From NCBI GenBank assembly GCA_021234155.1, contig JAJEKV010000004.1, positions 3,094,819 through 3,158,818 of the forward strand: a DNA stretch of 64,000 nucleotides, given 5' to 3'. The DNA is from Isoetes taiwanensis. Taxonomy: Eukaryota > Streptophyta > Lycopodiopsida > Isoetales > Isoetaceae. Below are positions 49,721-59,984 of this stretch, one piece after another. Under the pieces are notes generated by a model that worked only from the letters and a program-made list of their open reading frames with translations, did not search any database and was not told the origin of the DNA. Made by a program: the position numbers and the translations under genes. Every line of letters begins with the position of its first letter. The first letter of the stretch is position 1.

Positions 49721-50866
49721 CGATATTAGGCTGGCGACAGTTGCTTGTCATGGAGCTCATTCCATGGCTTAATGAATTCAAAATGGCTGAAGATGGTATA
49801 GTTTATGTGAAAAGAGCATCCAATGACTAATGCGGTGAGATAGCATATCGAGGCGGTGGAACAGATTTTTCTTTGGCAAACTATGGCAACAACTTGGGTG
49901 CTTCTATTTTGCCTAAATTTAATCAACATACAGAACAGGAATGGAGAAAGCGCCATCATGTTATTGGCCTCTCGGTGGCCCATTGTTGGTACAGACTTTG
50001 ACTGATGTACAAATTCAAATGTTATGAATATATGTATCAAAGTTTTTGTTCATTGCACTTGAGTACTCTGTTTTTACTGTTGGACTGAAACACAAAAGAC
50101 TATTAAGAAACTAAGAGATAGAGTTCTGCTGCACCCAGAGGTAATACAAACCAACACAAGCTGCAAGTACATAGGGTTGGGGACTGATTATCGCCTCTAT
50201 ACTGTTGTTCCTGGACTTTGGGAAAAGATTGGCCATATTGAAAATTATGAGGAACGAGCAACCATGAAATGTATATTGGCAGCAAATCACTTGTTGCACA
50301 ACCCTTGGGGAAGGCACGTGTCTTTGGAAGATCACGAGGCCATGTAGGATGGAAAGGTTTGCCCGATTGCACGTGCTATAGAAAACCGCATGGACTCTTG
50401 CTTTTAGGATATCTCTTGACCTCTTGGCGGGCTGGAAGACATGATGCAATAGTCATAAGATATCGGGGCTCCCTGCTGATATTTTGAAGCTAGGCCATGA
50501 ATTATGAGCCATGCTCATTTTCAGGTGTGTTGTATTTATGTCCACAATATAAATATATCAACCATTTGTACATGAAAACCTGTCCATTTCTTATCTTTGC
50601 CATGACTGAAACTATTTTTAATGTTTATGCAATTCAACTTTCTTATGTTCAATTCTAATCAACTTACACTTAACAAATTTTTATAATATTTCTAGAATGT
50701 ACAACAGATGTACATAAGATGTACATCATTTGTACATCTTATCTTACATTGATGTACCTAATGCATACGAAGTAGTCCATGTCATGTACAATGAAAATTT
50801 GTTCAGTTCTTATCTTTTATATGAACAAAGTATTACAATATTTCTGGAAAGTACTACAGATCTGAC
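49720..50866. other. Transposon interior between the convergent genes
   Basis: This stretch lies between the HAD-like copy 2 (+) and the transposase stop (-). Open frames on both strands carry no recognised motif. A small TGTACATC cluster is at about 50697-50755, likely the shared 3' region of the two convergent units. Confidence 0.35.
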
Positions 50867-53800
50867 TTAGTCCATGTCATCTACAATTGTTGGAAGTTGT
50901 GATAACAATGTCTCATGGACTTCATCGGCAAGTGAAATGTTGTGCTTGCCCCCCTTCGACTTGTGTTTTAATTTTTTGAATGGGATTGAACCCCAATCCA
51001 CCGGTCTGCGGTACCAAAACATTCTTAGTAGGAAGCGGTTTATACTTATTGTGGCGGCCGGGATTAATTCATAATATTGTTCTTCAATGACACTAGTGCC
51101 GGTGAGTATTCATTTCCATAGACATCAATTGAATCTTCTTCCAATGCATGCTTTTCCACGGTGCACATGAGAACATAGTATGAAACACCTTCCACATTGT
51201 GCGGTCTTTGCAAAGACACAAATACATCTGAAACTCCTACGATGTCATCTAAACCAACCTCTCTTACGCATACAAAACATCCACATCATTTTTAGCTTCA
51301 ACACGAGGAGGCAATATGATCACGTGGGCTCCAAACTTTTAGAGACCATTCTCCACAATGTTTAATGTTCTCACAATTCAACCAATTGAAGTTCATGCAA
51401 GCATCACAAAAGCACGAGCAACTTGTGGTCTGCATAGCAACTTTGTTGGATCTATCTTGGCTTTTGGGTTTATAGTTGACCGGGGAGAATGTATGCGCTA
51501 AGTACCGGGTAAAGTCTTGCAATTGAATCTGCGGCTACTGTTCACATCTGTTTTCCAACCTCCCAAAACACCCTTTCACAATCCGATTCCTTGGCCCTTA
51601 AAAGCGCACAAATTTGTTCTTTTTTTTCAGCGGCATGCCATTTTGTTTTCTCTGCTGCGGCTCTCAAGCCACAACTTTGCTATACCAGCCTCGCCATCAT
51701 GTGTGCCTTTCCCATGGCGGATCAAAGAAATTCCATATCTTTCGAATTTTATTTTCAACATGGTATCTACAGGTTCCATACCATGCTCGTGTAGATTTGA
51801 ATTGAGATGCACAACCATTCGACCACACATAATGAAGGTTTATGTGTCCACCTCCATTATTCTTAAGCCACCCCAAATGTAATTTAAAACCATGTTGCAC
51901 AAAATGAGTGTCATGCTTCTGTCATCGAAACATAGAAATGCACTTTTTTTTTAAGCTTACCTTCTATTTTTATCATTGAAATATGGACCAAAATACTAAT
52001 TTGATCAGGATTCCAATGCTCGGATTGCACTTCTGTCCCTGGTTTCAATGTGTAGTTCTCTGCAAAGTCAACAACAGACAACACACTATTACCGGGGTTT
52101 CTCAACACATCTTTTAAAGCATTTTTGCTCTGCCCGGTGTCTTTGTAAAGTTATGATCACGTAAACTTAGCAAGCTGATTTTTCATGTTCTTTAACAAAA
52201 CAAATGCTTTGTCATTCGATCAACTAATCTAAGCCTTACGGATGTACCTTTTTGGATGGCTCATTGACATATGCATATACTTGCGGTCCACATTAAATTC
52301 CATCTTCCTCGTTTGGACGGATGTCTAATTTTTTTCACTCACATTCATCACATTCACCTTTGATGCATTTTAGTTTATGCCATTCATCCGTCACATATTT
52401 CTATAGCTGTTGACCTCCACAAGATACTAACATTATCAAAAGTCTTCTTGTTTGCTTGACATACTCCATTGTTTTCTTTGGGATGCCACGGACCTTTGCG
52501 GCGGCAAGTGCAATTAACATGTAGGGATCTCCTCATATCATTGAAGGCCTTTACGTACGCTTGCTCATGTTTGACACAACAACATGTGTTTCTCTCCTTC
52601 AATTTCCTTATGCAATCGGGTTTTCGGATACTTTCGAGCGTCGGGCGAATTTTGGTATCAGGATTCTGATATACAAACTGTTGATAAAGCTCAGACTGCA
52701 ATAACAAAAGCATTAAAGACCATGTTAGCAAAATGATGTCGGCAACGAGATGCCAAAAGAGTGTTGAACTATATTATTGTACATTTAATGTATGTTCTAT
52801 GTACATAAAATGTCCATCCAACAGTTCCACTGATCTGTTACTGTACATCTAATGTACATCAGTACATCTAATGTACAGCCAACAGTTCCACTGATCTATT
52901 ACTGTAGATCCAATGTACATCTAATGTACATCTAATTAATGTTCCAATATTAGTACATCACATTAATGTTACAATATTAGTACAACTAATGTACATATGT
53001 ATGATTTGTTTGGCTTCATTACCTGAAAGTACACTAAAATGTAAAATGATGTAATTTTGATATTCAAGTACATGTAAATGCAGCTGCATGGACATGAGTG
53101 TTAATGGATGTACATCTAAAAAGTACCTAATAGCACATCACTGCAAGATTTCTGCTACTATGTAAACAATGTAAAAATGTAAACAATGTAAAATGCAATA
53201 CATTTCATGAAAACCATGTGTATTCATTAACAGGTCACTCGGAACAGAACTAGAATGTACAAAAGAAAGTCATGAAAGAATTTTGGAAGAAAACATAATC
53301 TCCAAAACTGAATTGATTCAATTACAAGAGCAAACCTGTGAGATATCAAGGTATTATATTGCTTGTGTTCTCCTCTTCATGACATCTCTAACCTTTGGTG
53401 AAACTTTGGTATTATCAAGCCAAAATTCACGACCTGACATTTGATTGAATCATCGATTCTATTTGATCTTGGCATCCTTCCTGCCAAAGCCCATACATTT
53501 GCTCCACTTAATGACATTATCTTCCTTCTTGCTGCAGCTTTGGATAAATTTCTTGGTTGTATCTTTAGCAATTTTGAAGAAACATTCTTGTTTATATCTC
53601 CTTTTTTTCCAACAATCATTGATAACAGTGAATGTTTTGCAGCCAATTTATCTTTGCTATTAGCAGACTTTACTTCTTGAAGCCCATCTTTCAAGTTTCT
53701 GATCATTGATTTCATAACAATAACTTCGGAAGGATTTCCAATTACAGGTTCGAAAAAAGAAAAAAGCCTGTCATCTTGCAACAAACGAGCACAAAAAACT

Positions 53801-53994
53801 AATCTTTGATCTGGACGAAGCGTTTGCCAGCAACTGAGGATGCAATCCACCGACCTGTCAACACGCTGCTTTATTTGTTTTGTGGCATAACACTGGCCAA
53901 TGTCGGCATACTTGCGCTTAGAACCATCACTTCCATTGGAATTCTCACCCTCCATGAACAGATTGAAATTGATTTGTATTTCTTGTAGATTCAA
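50867..53994 (-). pseudogene. DDE transposase of the Sola-like transposon, frameshifted
   Basis: Blocks in order on the - strand are as follows. The N-terminus is KRKYADIGQCYATKQIKQRV (about 53.92 kb), then IMSLSGANVWALAGRM, then SGREFWLDNTKVSPKVRDVM (about 53.4 kb). After an intron-like gap come SELYQQFVYQNPDTKI and RNTCCCVKHEQAY (about 52.55 kb). The catalytic-region block is VVDFAENYTLKPGTEVQSEH (about 52.05 kb). Next are LHYVWSNGCASQFKSTRAWY (about 51.8 kb), WNFFDPPWERH and DGEAGIAK (about 51.68 kb). The C-terminal part has YYVLMCTVEKHALEEDSIDV (about 51.18 kb) and NRFLLRMFWYRRPVDWGSIP (about 51.03 kb), with the stop at 50867. The DFAENY and 'WSxGCxxQFK ... HGKGxxDG' pattern is that of a eukaryotic DDE transposase group that I associate with Sola. 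Frames change at most block borders. Confidence 0.68.
52740..53330 (-). repeat. Intron-like gap of the transposase with TGTACATCTAA repeats
   Basis: Between the SGREFWLDN block and the SELYQQ block lies about 600 bp without coding similarity, containing many TGTACATCTAATGTACAT words. On - an acceptor TTATTGCAG precedes TCTGAGCTTTATCAACAG. Confidence 0.5.
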
Positions 53995-54277
53995 TTGGCA
54001 TGTGTTTGCTTCTGGAATTCGTTCGGTGTTCGTCCTGTGAAAGGGGGGAATTTCGGAAAGGGAGGGACGGATCCATTCGAATTGGTTCGGTGGTTCGGTG
54101 GTTAACCAAGAATTTCGGGGGCACTGTCAGGGATGATCTTGCAATCCTTGCAAACCTGACACAAAATGACAAACTAGAGTATCTTGATGTACATCTAAAA
54201 TGTACCCCAAAAAAGCACAAATTCGTCCTTCAATTTAGTACGATGTACGTACACTCTTTCATGCTTCTACCCAGCAG

Positions 54278-55015
54278 TCACCAATTTAGGTCCAGAAAGA
54301 ACTTTGTGAGCATATCAGCTTGCTGTAATTTTGTTGGTATATATTCCACATTTATCTGCCCCTTTTCCACCTCATCTCGTATGAAATGATGGTGTATCTC
54401 AATATGTTTAGTTCGGGAGTTATGAACTGGGTTTTTGGTCATCGCTACTCCGCTTTTGTTATCGCAGTATAATGTGGTGGCACCTAGTGATAAGATCCTT
54501 AGGTCTTTAAGCATTCTGCGTAACCAAATTATTTCTGATGCCGCCATGGATCACGCCACATATTACGCGGGGAGATACATGTTTAGTTCGGGAGTGATGA
54601 ACTGGGTTTTTGGTCATCGCTACTCCGCTTTTGTTATAATGTGGTGGCACCTACTGATAAGTTCCCTAGTTCCTTAAGCATTCTGCGTAACCAAATTATT
54701 TCTGATGCCGCCAATGGATACTGCCATATATTCTGCTTCCGCGCTAGATTTGGCAACACACTCCTGCTTCTTGCTTGCCCATGATATTGCAGCATTTTCA
54801 AGTTTACAAATATATCCAGAAGTAGACTTCCTGTCATCCACATCTCCTCCCCAGTCTACATCTGCATATCCAATCAACCTGTTTTCTGCAGTTTTTGAAA
54901 AGCAAATTCCATGCGTCATTGTTCCTTTCAAGTACCTAAGCACTCTCTTTGCCGCCAACCAATGTTGTACCCCCGGGTTGTTATTATGCCTGCTAAGTAA
55001 ATTAACCGCATACAT
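54278..55015 (-). pseudogene. Inner copia RNase H, with internal partial duplication
   Basis: RVLRYLKGTMTHGICF, LIGYADVDWGGDVDDRKSTS, GYICKLENAAISWASKKQEC and SSAEAEYMAVSIGG are classic copia RNase H. The segment that should follow once (ASEIIWLRRML..LGATTLYCDN) occurs twice, at about 54395-54545 and 54587-54716, indicating a tandem duplication of about 155-190 bp. The frame ends FLDLNW then TGA at the point where the DNA transposon begins (54272), so the last few residues of the polyprotein are cut off by that insertion. Confidence 0.85.
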
Positions 55016-56001
55016 GATGTCTGGCCGGGTACAATTTGTGGTCTAGCTTCCATTTCCTTTGCCTCTTCAGGTGTTTTTGGACACATTTCCTTGCAAATCC
55101 TTACCTCTGATGCCATCGGTGTCTTCGCTGGATTACAGTCAAGCATCCTGAATCTAGCCAAAACTCCTTTGATGTTTTGTTCTTGTGTAAGGTAAAGGAC
55201 TCCCTTTTCTCTGTTTCTTCGAACTTCCATCCCCAGCAACTTCTCAAGATCTCCCAAGTCTGTCATCTGAAAACGGCTTTTCAACAAAGTTTTGCAATTT
55301 TCTAGCATGGTTTTGTCATTGCTCACAATGACACAATCATCCACATAAAGAGCCATAAGTAAGCATTTATTCCCATCCCTTTTCATGTATAGATTCCCTT
55401 CAGTCTTTAATTTTATAAACTCGGCAGAAATCAAGAAACTGTTCATGTACAAATACCACTGCCTAGCTGCTTGTCTAAGTCCGTAAATTGCCTTCTTCAA
55501 CTTGCATACTACTTCATTACCTTGCTCATATCCCTGCGGATGCTCCATATATATTTCTTCTTCTAAATCCCCATTTAGGAAAGCCGTCTTAACATCCATA
55601 TGATTTATTTCCATGTCACTCTGTACTGCAAATGCAATGAGTGCTCTTAGACTAGTTATTTTGACTATAGGAGAAAAAGTGTCCTTATAATCCACGCCTT
55701 CTTCCTGGGTATATCCTTTTGCAACTAAACGTGCTTTATACCGCCCTATTGATCCATCCGCCCTTCTTTTGATCTTAAAGATCCATTTACTTCCCACAAC
55801 GTTCTTATCCTTTGGTCGCGGCACAAGTTCATATGTACCTGTTTTCTTAAATGAATCTAATTCGTTCTGCATAGCTTCTTGCCATTTGTTTGCATCCTGC
55901 CCCGTCATTGCTTGCCCCACTGTCTCTGATTCTACTATACAGGATAGAATCTTCGGTTTTCGTGGTCTTGTTGTTTTTCCACTTTCTTCTCTTCCGTACA
56001 T
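54928..56001 (-). CDS. Inner copia reverse transcriptase
   Basis: A 357-residue open frame containing the full copia RT: WQEAMQNELDSFKKTGTYEL, VGSKWIFKIKRRADGSIGRY, KARLVAKGYTQEEGVDYKDT, MDVKTAFLNGDLEEEIYM, the catalytic ALYVDDCVIVSND, and QMTDLGDLEKLLGMEV. It overlaps the integrase frame by 67 bases in a different frame, so one frameshift separates them. In a working element gag-pol is a single polyprotein. Enzyme function is to copy the element RNA into DNA in cytoplasmic particles. The downstream RNase H is in another frame. Confidence 0.9.
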   Translation of the reverse strand: MYGREESGKTTRPRKPKILSCIVESETVGQAMTGQDANKWQEAMQNELDSFKKTGTYELVPRPKDKNVVGSKWIFKIKRRADGSIGRYKARLVAKGYTQEEGVDYKDTFSPIVKITSLRALIAFAVQSDMEINHMDVKTAFLNGDLEEEIYMEHPQGYEQGNEVVCKLKKAIYGLRQAARQWYLYMNSFLISAEFIKLKTEGNLYMKRDGNKCLLMALYVDDCVIVSNDKTMLENCKTLLKSRFQMTDLGDLEKLLGMEVRRNREKGVLYLTQEQNIKGVLARFRMLDCNPAKTPMASEVRICKEMCPKTPEEAKEMEARPQIVPGQTSCMRLIYLAGIITTRGYNIGWRQRECLGT

Positions 56002-57182
56002 TTCTGTACAAATGGTACCTCAGCCTTTAGACGTTCCGCATCACTACGCCGGGCTCGTCCTGCTGTTCTACTACTTCCTTCTCCTGCTTGGTGTCCAGTT
56101 TCTGGTGCACTATCGATCTCAATAGTCTCATGCACTCCCTCTGGTTCAAGTTCCGGTTCATGAGGAGCACTATCGATCTCTATGACCTCATGCACCTCAT
56201 CCGGGTTAGCCTCAACATCTGCAACATCGGGTTCTATGACTTCATCAGTTTCATATTCTATGTCTGCTTCATCAAACTTAGATGTTGAAACCCTTGTTTC
56301 TCCCTCATTATTTTCTGGCCCAAGTTCCAGTTCCTCCACCGGCATCCATGCCTTAGCTTCATGCTGGTCTACAGTTTTTCTATCTCTATACAAGACACTC
56401 TCATTAAATACTACATCTCTGCTCACATGCACTTTGCGCGTGACTGGGTCATACAATCTATATCCATTCGTCTCTTCGTCATAACCTACTAAAAATGTGC
56501 ACACACTGCGATCATCTAGTTTTCTCCTTAATTCTTCTGGTACCAACATATAGGCGAGACATCCATAGACTTTAAATCGTCGTACAGACTGCCTTTTCCC
56601 TGTCCAGAGTTCTTCTGATACTCCATTCTTTACTGCAACTGTGGGCAACCTATTCTGAATGTAACAAACTGCTGCAACTACTTCTCCCCATAAATTGTTC
56701 GGTAACCCTACATGCTTAAGCATGGATCTGGCCGCATCCATAATGGTACGATTTTTGCGCTCTGCTACTCCATTTTGTTGCGGCATATATCTGCAAGTAT
56801 ACTGTCTCCGTAATCCCCGCATCTGGCAATACATGTTAAATTCTGACGATCTATATTCTCCACCAAGGTCGGACCTTAAACACTTAACTTGCAATGATGT
56901 CTCCCATTCTATTTCAACAACATACAACCTAAAGGCATCAAATACTTGGTCCTTGGTTTTCAAAAAATAACACTTTGTGCGTCTACTGAAATCATCTATA
57001 AATGTGGCGAAATAAGACTTAGCGCCACGACTTTCAACTTGCATAGGCCCACAAACGTCTGAATGCACTAATTCAAGCAAATCATGTGCTCTCCTTCCTT
57101 TATTTCTAAATGCCAAATTATGCTGTTTGCCTAACATGCATGCTTCACAGACATCATCAATCTCAGCATTTTCACAACACAA
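55935..57182 (-). CDS. Inner copia integrase core and C-terminal region
   Basis: The frame opens at the CxxC half of the integrase zinc finger (VCEACMLGKQHNLAF). It continues with the DDE core: the first Asp in ELVHSDVCGPM, the second in CLRSDLGGEYRSSEF and the Glu in QQNGVAERKNRTIMDAARSM. FKVYGCLAYMLVPEELRRKL and an acidic linker rich in EIDSAP follow. The HH half of the zinc finger (LWHLRLGHVNYK) lies 2.8 kb away at 59.99 kb, because a separate insertion splits the gene. The true start is therefore internal to a polyprotein. Confidence 0.9.
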   Translation of the reverse strand: MCCENAEIDDVCEACMLGKQHNLAFRNKGRRAHDLLELVHSDVCGPMQVESRGAKSYFATFIDDFSRRTKCYFLKTKDQVFDAFRLYVVEIEWETSLQVKCLRSDLGGEYRSSEFNMYCQMRGLRRQYTCRYMPQQNGVAERKNRTIMDAARSMLKHVGLPNNLWGEVVAAVCYIQNRLPTVAVKNGVSEELWTGKRQSVRRFKVYGCLAYMLVPEELRRKLDDRSVCTFLVGYDEETNGYRLYDPVTRKVHVSRDVVFNESVLYRDRKTVDQHEAKAWMPVEELELGPENNEGETRVSTSKFDEADIEYETDEVIEPDVADVEANPDEVHEVIEIDSAPHEPELEPEGVHETIEIDSAPETGHQAGEGSSRTAGRARRSDAERLKAEVPFVQKCTEEKKVEKQQDHENRRFYPV

Positions 57183-57184
57183 CT

Positions 57185-57609
57185 ACCATTAACACAACTA
57201 CCATTAACATTATTAACACTTAACACATTTAAATTAAAATCCCCCTTAAACCCCCTTTGGTTTGGGTGCATATTCACACGGGGGGTTACTCCGGGCAACG
57301 AGAGCTGTCGGATGGGCATATTTGCCCTTTATTCCAAGATCTGGACCGTACATAGCGATCCTCATTTGTGGGGTATGCATGTACAAGTTTTTATATACTG
57401 TATATTAAAGTTTACAAAATACTATAAGGTTTGAGAGAATGTACTCAATGGTGTTAATTTTGTACATGTATTGTAAATTTTTTGAGGCTCTCATTTTGCC
57501 CTACGTAACCCCCCGTGTGAATATGCACCCAAACCAAAGGGGGTTTAAGGGGGATTTTAATTTAAATGTGTTAAGTGTTAATAATGTTAATGGTAGTTGT
57601 GTTAATGGT
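57185..57609. repeat. Perfect 105-bp inverted repeat around a 215-bp centre
   Basis: 57185-57289 and 57505-57609 are exact reverse complements (start ACCATTAACACAACTACCAT, inner end CGGGGGGTTAC). No mismatch was found over 105 bp. The centre has no coding frame. It has the shape of a MITE or foldback element of 425 bp, but a target duplication is not clear. It lies directly at the junction with the copia integrase. Confidence 0.9.
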
Positions 57610-57895
57610 TTATATTAACTAAAAAAACATTTGGCCCCTTCGGGGCCTTAAGGATGGTGTGGAGGTGTAGATATAGACATTACCTAATACTCTAATGATG
57701 GATGATGTATCGTAGCCTCACAAAATCTATCAAACTAGAGGTGTTCAAATTATAAAAACGAAAACATTGCGTAGAATTAGACATATAATATCACACCAAT
57801 ATACCAATATTAATATATGAGGTAGCATGTAATAATAGAATTTATTAGTAATGAACAAACAGTTAAATCCTCTGTCGTTTTTTCTCCAAGTTGCA

Positions 57896-58300
57896 TCACA
57901 CACAAATGGTGTTCTCATTCACAAGTTCAACTGCCTTGTAAGGGTCCATGACATAGCGATCCTTTGTAAGCTTAACTTCTCTCAATTCGACTTCGAAATA
58001 GCGCGCGAATTTTTCCCAACAGACCTAAACAAGCAGCAAAAAAGATATATGCATGGATCACAAAAAAGTATGATACTTAATGGACTTATTGCATAAGTAA
58101 TACCTGGACATTGGCTCCAGTAACAATATTTGGTTTGTCATATGGCAAGCCCTGTTCTTTTCGCTTATTCTGCCATTTTCTTTTAAATGCCAAACCAGCC
58201 AACATAATGACTTCAGAGGATCCAACTGTACCAACTCCAACTGCAGATTCTTCGGGTTTAAGGGGGGCATGGAACATCCTGGCTATCATGTTCATGCATG
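57896..58300 (-). pseudogene. GAD: Captured glutamate decarboxylase fragment (two exons and one intron)
   Basis: Exon A (about 58298-58104) reads [20 protein letters not shown], then [20 protein letters not shown], then [14 protein letters not shown]. After an intron with GTATTA and TTTAG borders (58103-58025), exon B (58024-57896) reads [20 protein letters not shown], then [20 protein letters not shown] and CV, where TGA follows. These are contiguous parts of plant glutamate decarboxylase, a PLP enzyme making GABA from glutamate in the cytosol. They precede the catalytic PLP lysine, which is absent, as is the C-terminal calmodulin-binding tail. The fragment cannot make an enzyme. Confidence 0.9.
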
Positions 58301-58662
58301 AATATTACCTGCACAATGGTTAAACATGTGATTTCCAACCAAAAAGTATAGAAGGATTATTGGAAATGGTTTATTTTCATAAGTATTGTAACATATACAA
58401 TCATAAGAAAGAACTGCCACCAAGTAAGAAATAGTACCATGCTGCATCCTCTATTGATTGTCACCAAAAGTGCCGTTCTATCATACAACTAACTTGCATA
58501 AACCATTCATTATGCCACTCTTTGGCCTGAATGAACATTATGTATCGTCAACCTCCAATCTAACTGCCATTTCATTTTTCTTTTTGCAGTAAGGAATGGT
58601 AATATCAGCTAGTGTCTTGGAGTCAGCTACACTCCCTCTCTCTTCTTGGTGGGCATACAGAT

Positions 58663-59213
58663 TCAACTGACAACATCAAATTCTCCATCTTTCAAATGAG
58701 CAAAACATTTAACCTGCCGCCCTCCTATGTCCGTTAAAAACTGCACCTTATATGGCAAATTTGCAGACACAGGTTTTCCTTTCCAAACACCCAAAATATC
58801 CTTCACTTCACCTTCCAAGCCTGCTATGTCAAACTCAGGAACCTTGGGCACATGGAGACTTTCAAGGGGCCCTTTACCTTAACTCCTGAACCTACCACAG
58901 CCTTAGTTGTTTCCTCACTTGATTGGGCACTACCTAATACCTCTGCAACACTACAAAGTACTCTATAATTTTTTGAGTTTAGCATGGACACCCTGAAAAT
59001 GCATTGGATATTCCCTAGAAATGAATGAACTGCAGCCTTCGCTTGCAAGTGAACAAATTTTAATTCCCAAGGATTTTGCAGTAGCAGGGTCCCTAATGGG
59101 CATAGTTCCATGGCTCGTTTTGAAGATAGATTTTGCAGAAGAGGATGATGAATCTGAGGAGTTGATTGGAGCATTGCACTTGTAATAATCGCCATTGCAC
59201 ATAAACGTAACAA
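58663..59213 (-). pseudogene. FTRV: Captured ferredoxin-thioredoxin reductase variable chain, one frameshift
   Basis: Starting near 59195 (MAIITSAMLQSTPQIHHPLL) a Ser-rich transit-peptide-like region leads to AVVGSGVKVKGPLKV. After a one-base deletion the frame becomes HVPKVPEFDIAGLEGEVKDI, then LGVWKGKPVSANLPYKVQFL and QVKCFAHLKDGEFDVVS with a stop at 58663. These are the SH3-like beta-barrel motifs of the FTR variable subunit, which supports the catalytic chain in chloroplast light regulation. Length and order are complete apart from the frameshift, which lies between PLKV and HVPK near 58860. It is intronless. Because sequence errors are suspected in this block, an intact frame cannot be excluded. 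Confidence 0.88.
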
Positions 59214-59984
59214 ATTTCTGAAAATAAAAAACCCTAGTCAAAACCTGGAAACGAATCCCAATAATCGGGCCAAATGAGCCTCTGGCGCCGAACCTCCAAA
59301 AGCGCTCCTGCTGGACAGAAACCTCGATCAAATTGTACGATTTGGTAACAACGATTCTGGTAAGGGAAAGGGTCGGAAAAGCTGGGGAAAGTATGAGGCA
59401 GGCAAAACTGGGAAGGAAGGCCTAGTGCGGCTATGCCATGTCAAAACTGATATTTATAAGAGAGGCGTGCCTACCTCTCATTTCTATCTTCCTGCCAAGT
59501 TCAGAAAGGGAATTTAAAGCTCGTAGCTAAACCCGGCTCCCTTTTTTGTGTGTATCGAAGAGCAAGCCTTACCTAGAAACTAAGACCTCGATTATGCAAA
59601 AGCCTGCTCGTGCAAAGAAGAAATTGCACGGATATGCCAAGTCAGAAAGGGGATTGAAAGCTCGAAGCCAAACCCACCCGGCTCCTTTTTTCTGTGTGAA
59701 TCAAAGAGCAAACCCTAGAAACCAAGACCTCGAGGTACAGTAGCGAAAGGGGGCTTTCATTATGAGCCCTTGATCTCGAACTAAAGAGTTGATCTACACC
59801 ATTAAAAATTAGAAAACACAAAAACTATACAAATATGAGGCTAAACCATTGCAAAAGTGGAATTAAAACATAAAATATCGTGCGCACTCTAGATGTACGC
59901 ATTAGTACGTTCTATGAAATACGCCCATGAAATCATATGAAAACCTTGCCAAAAAGCGTATAAAATCACAAAAAAAACCCCATG

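Larger units (their letters stand above)
38044..54272. mobile_element. 16.2-kb DNA transposon, Sola-like, inside the copia 3' end
   Basis: The left end GGGTAAAAGCATGAAAGGGTGT (38044) and right end ACACTCTTTCATGCTTCTACCC (to 54272) form an inverted repeat of about 22 bp. AGCA at 38040-38043 and at 54273-54276 is a 4-bp target duplication. It sits between the copia RNase H end and the copia polypurine tract. A DDE-type transposase remnant occupies 50867-53994 (-) and a multi-exon gene plus HAD-like domain occupy the + strand. A 4-bp duplication and the transposase pattern suggest the Sola superfamily; that name is from memory of family traits, not a search. The left terminus recurs at 45090, so the unit may be a composite of two copies. 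Confidence 0.72.
57183..59984 (-). mobile_element. Insertion of about 2.8 kb carrying two captured host gene fragments
   Basis: The insertion separates the HH part (LWHLRLGHVNYKYL) from the CC part (DDVCEACML) of the copia integrase finger. It contains, from the - strand upstream side, an FTRV pseudogene, then a GAD fragment with intron, then a perfect inverted-repeat element. Retention of the GAD intron points to DNA-level capture as by Helitrons or Pack-MULEs, not by reverse transcription. Exact ends and target duplication could not be set. A 15-bp hairpin GGCCCCTTCGGGGCC at about 57628-57642 resembles a Helitron 3' hairpin, but the CTRR end and 5' TC are not convincing. Confidence 0.6.
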
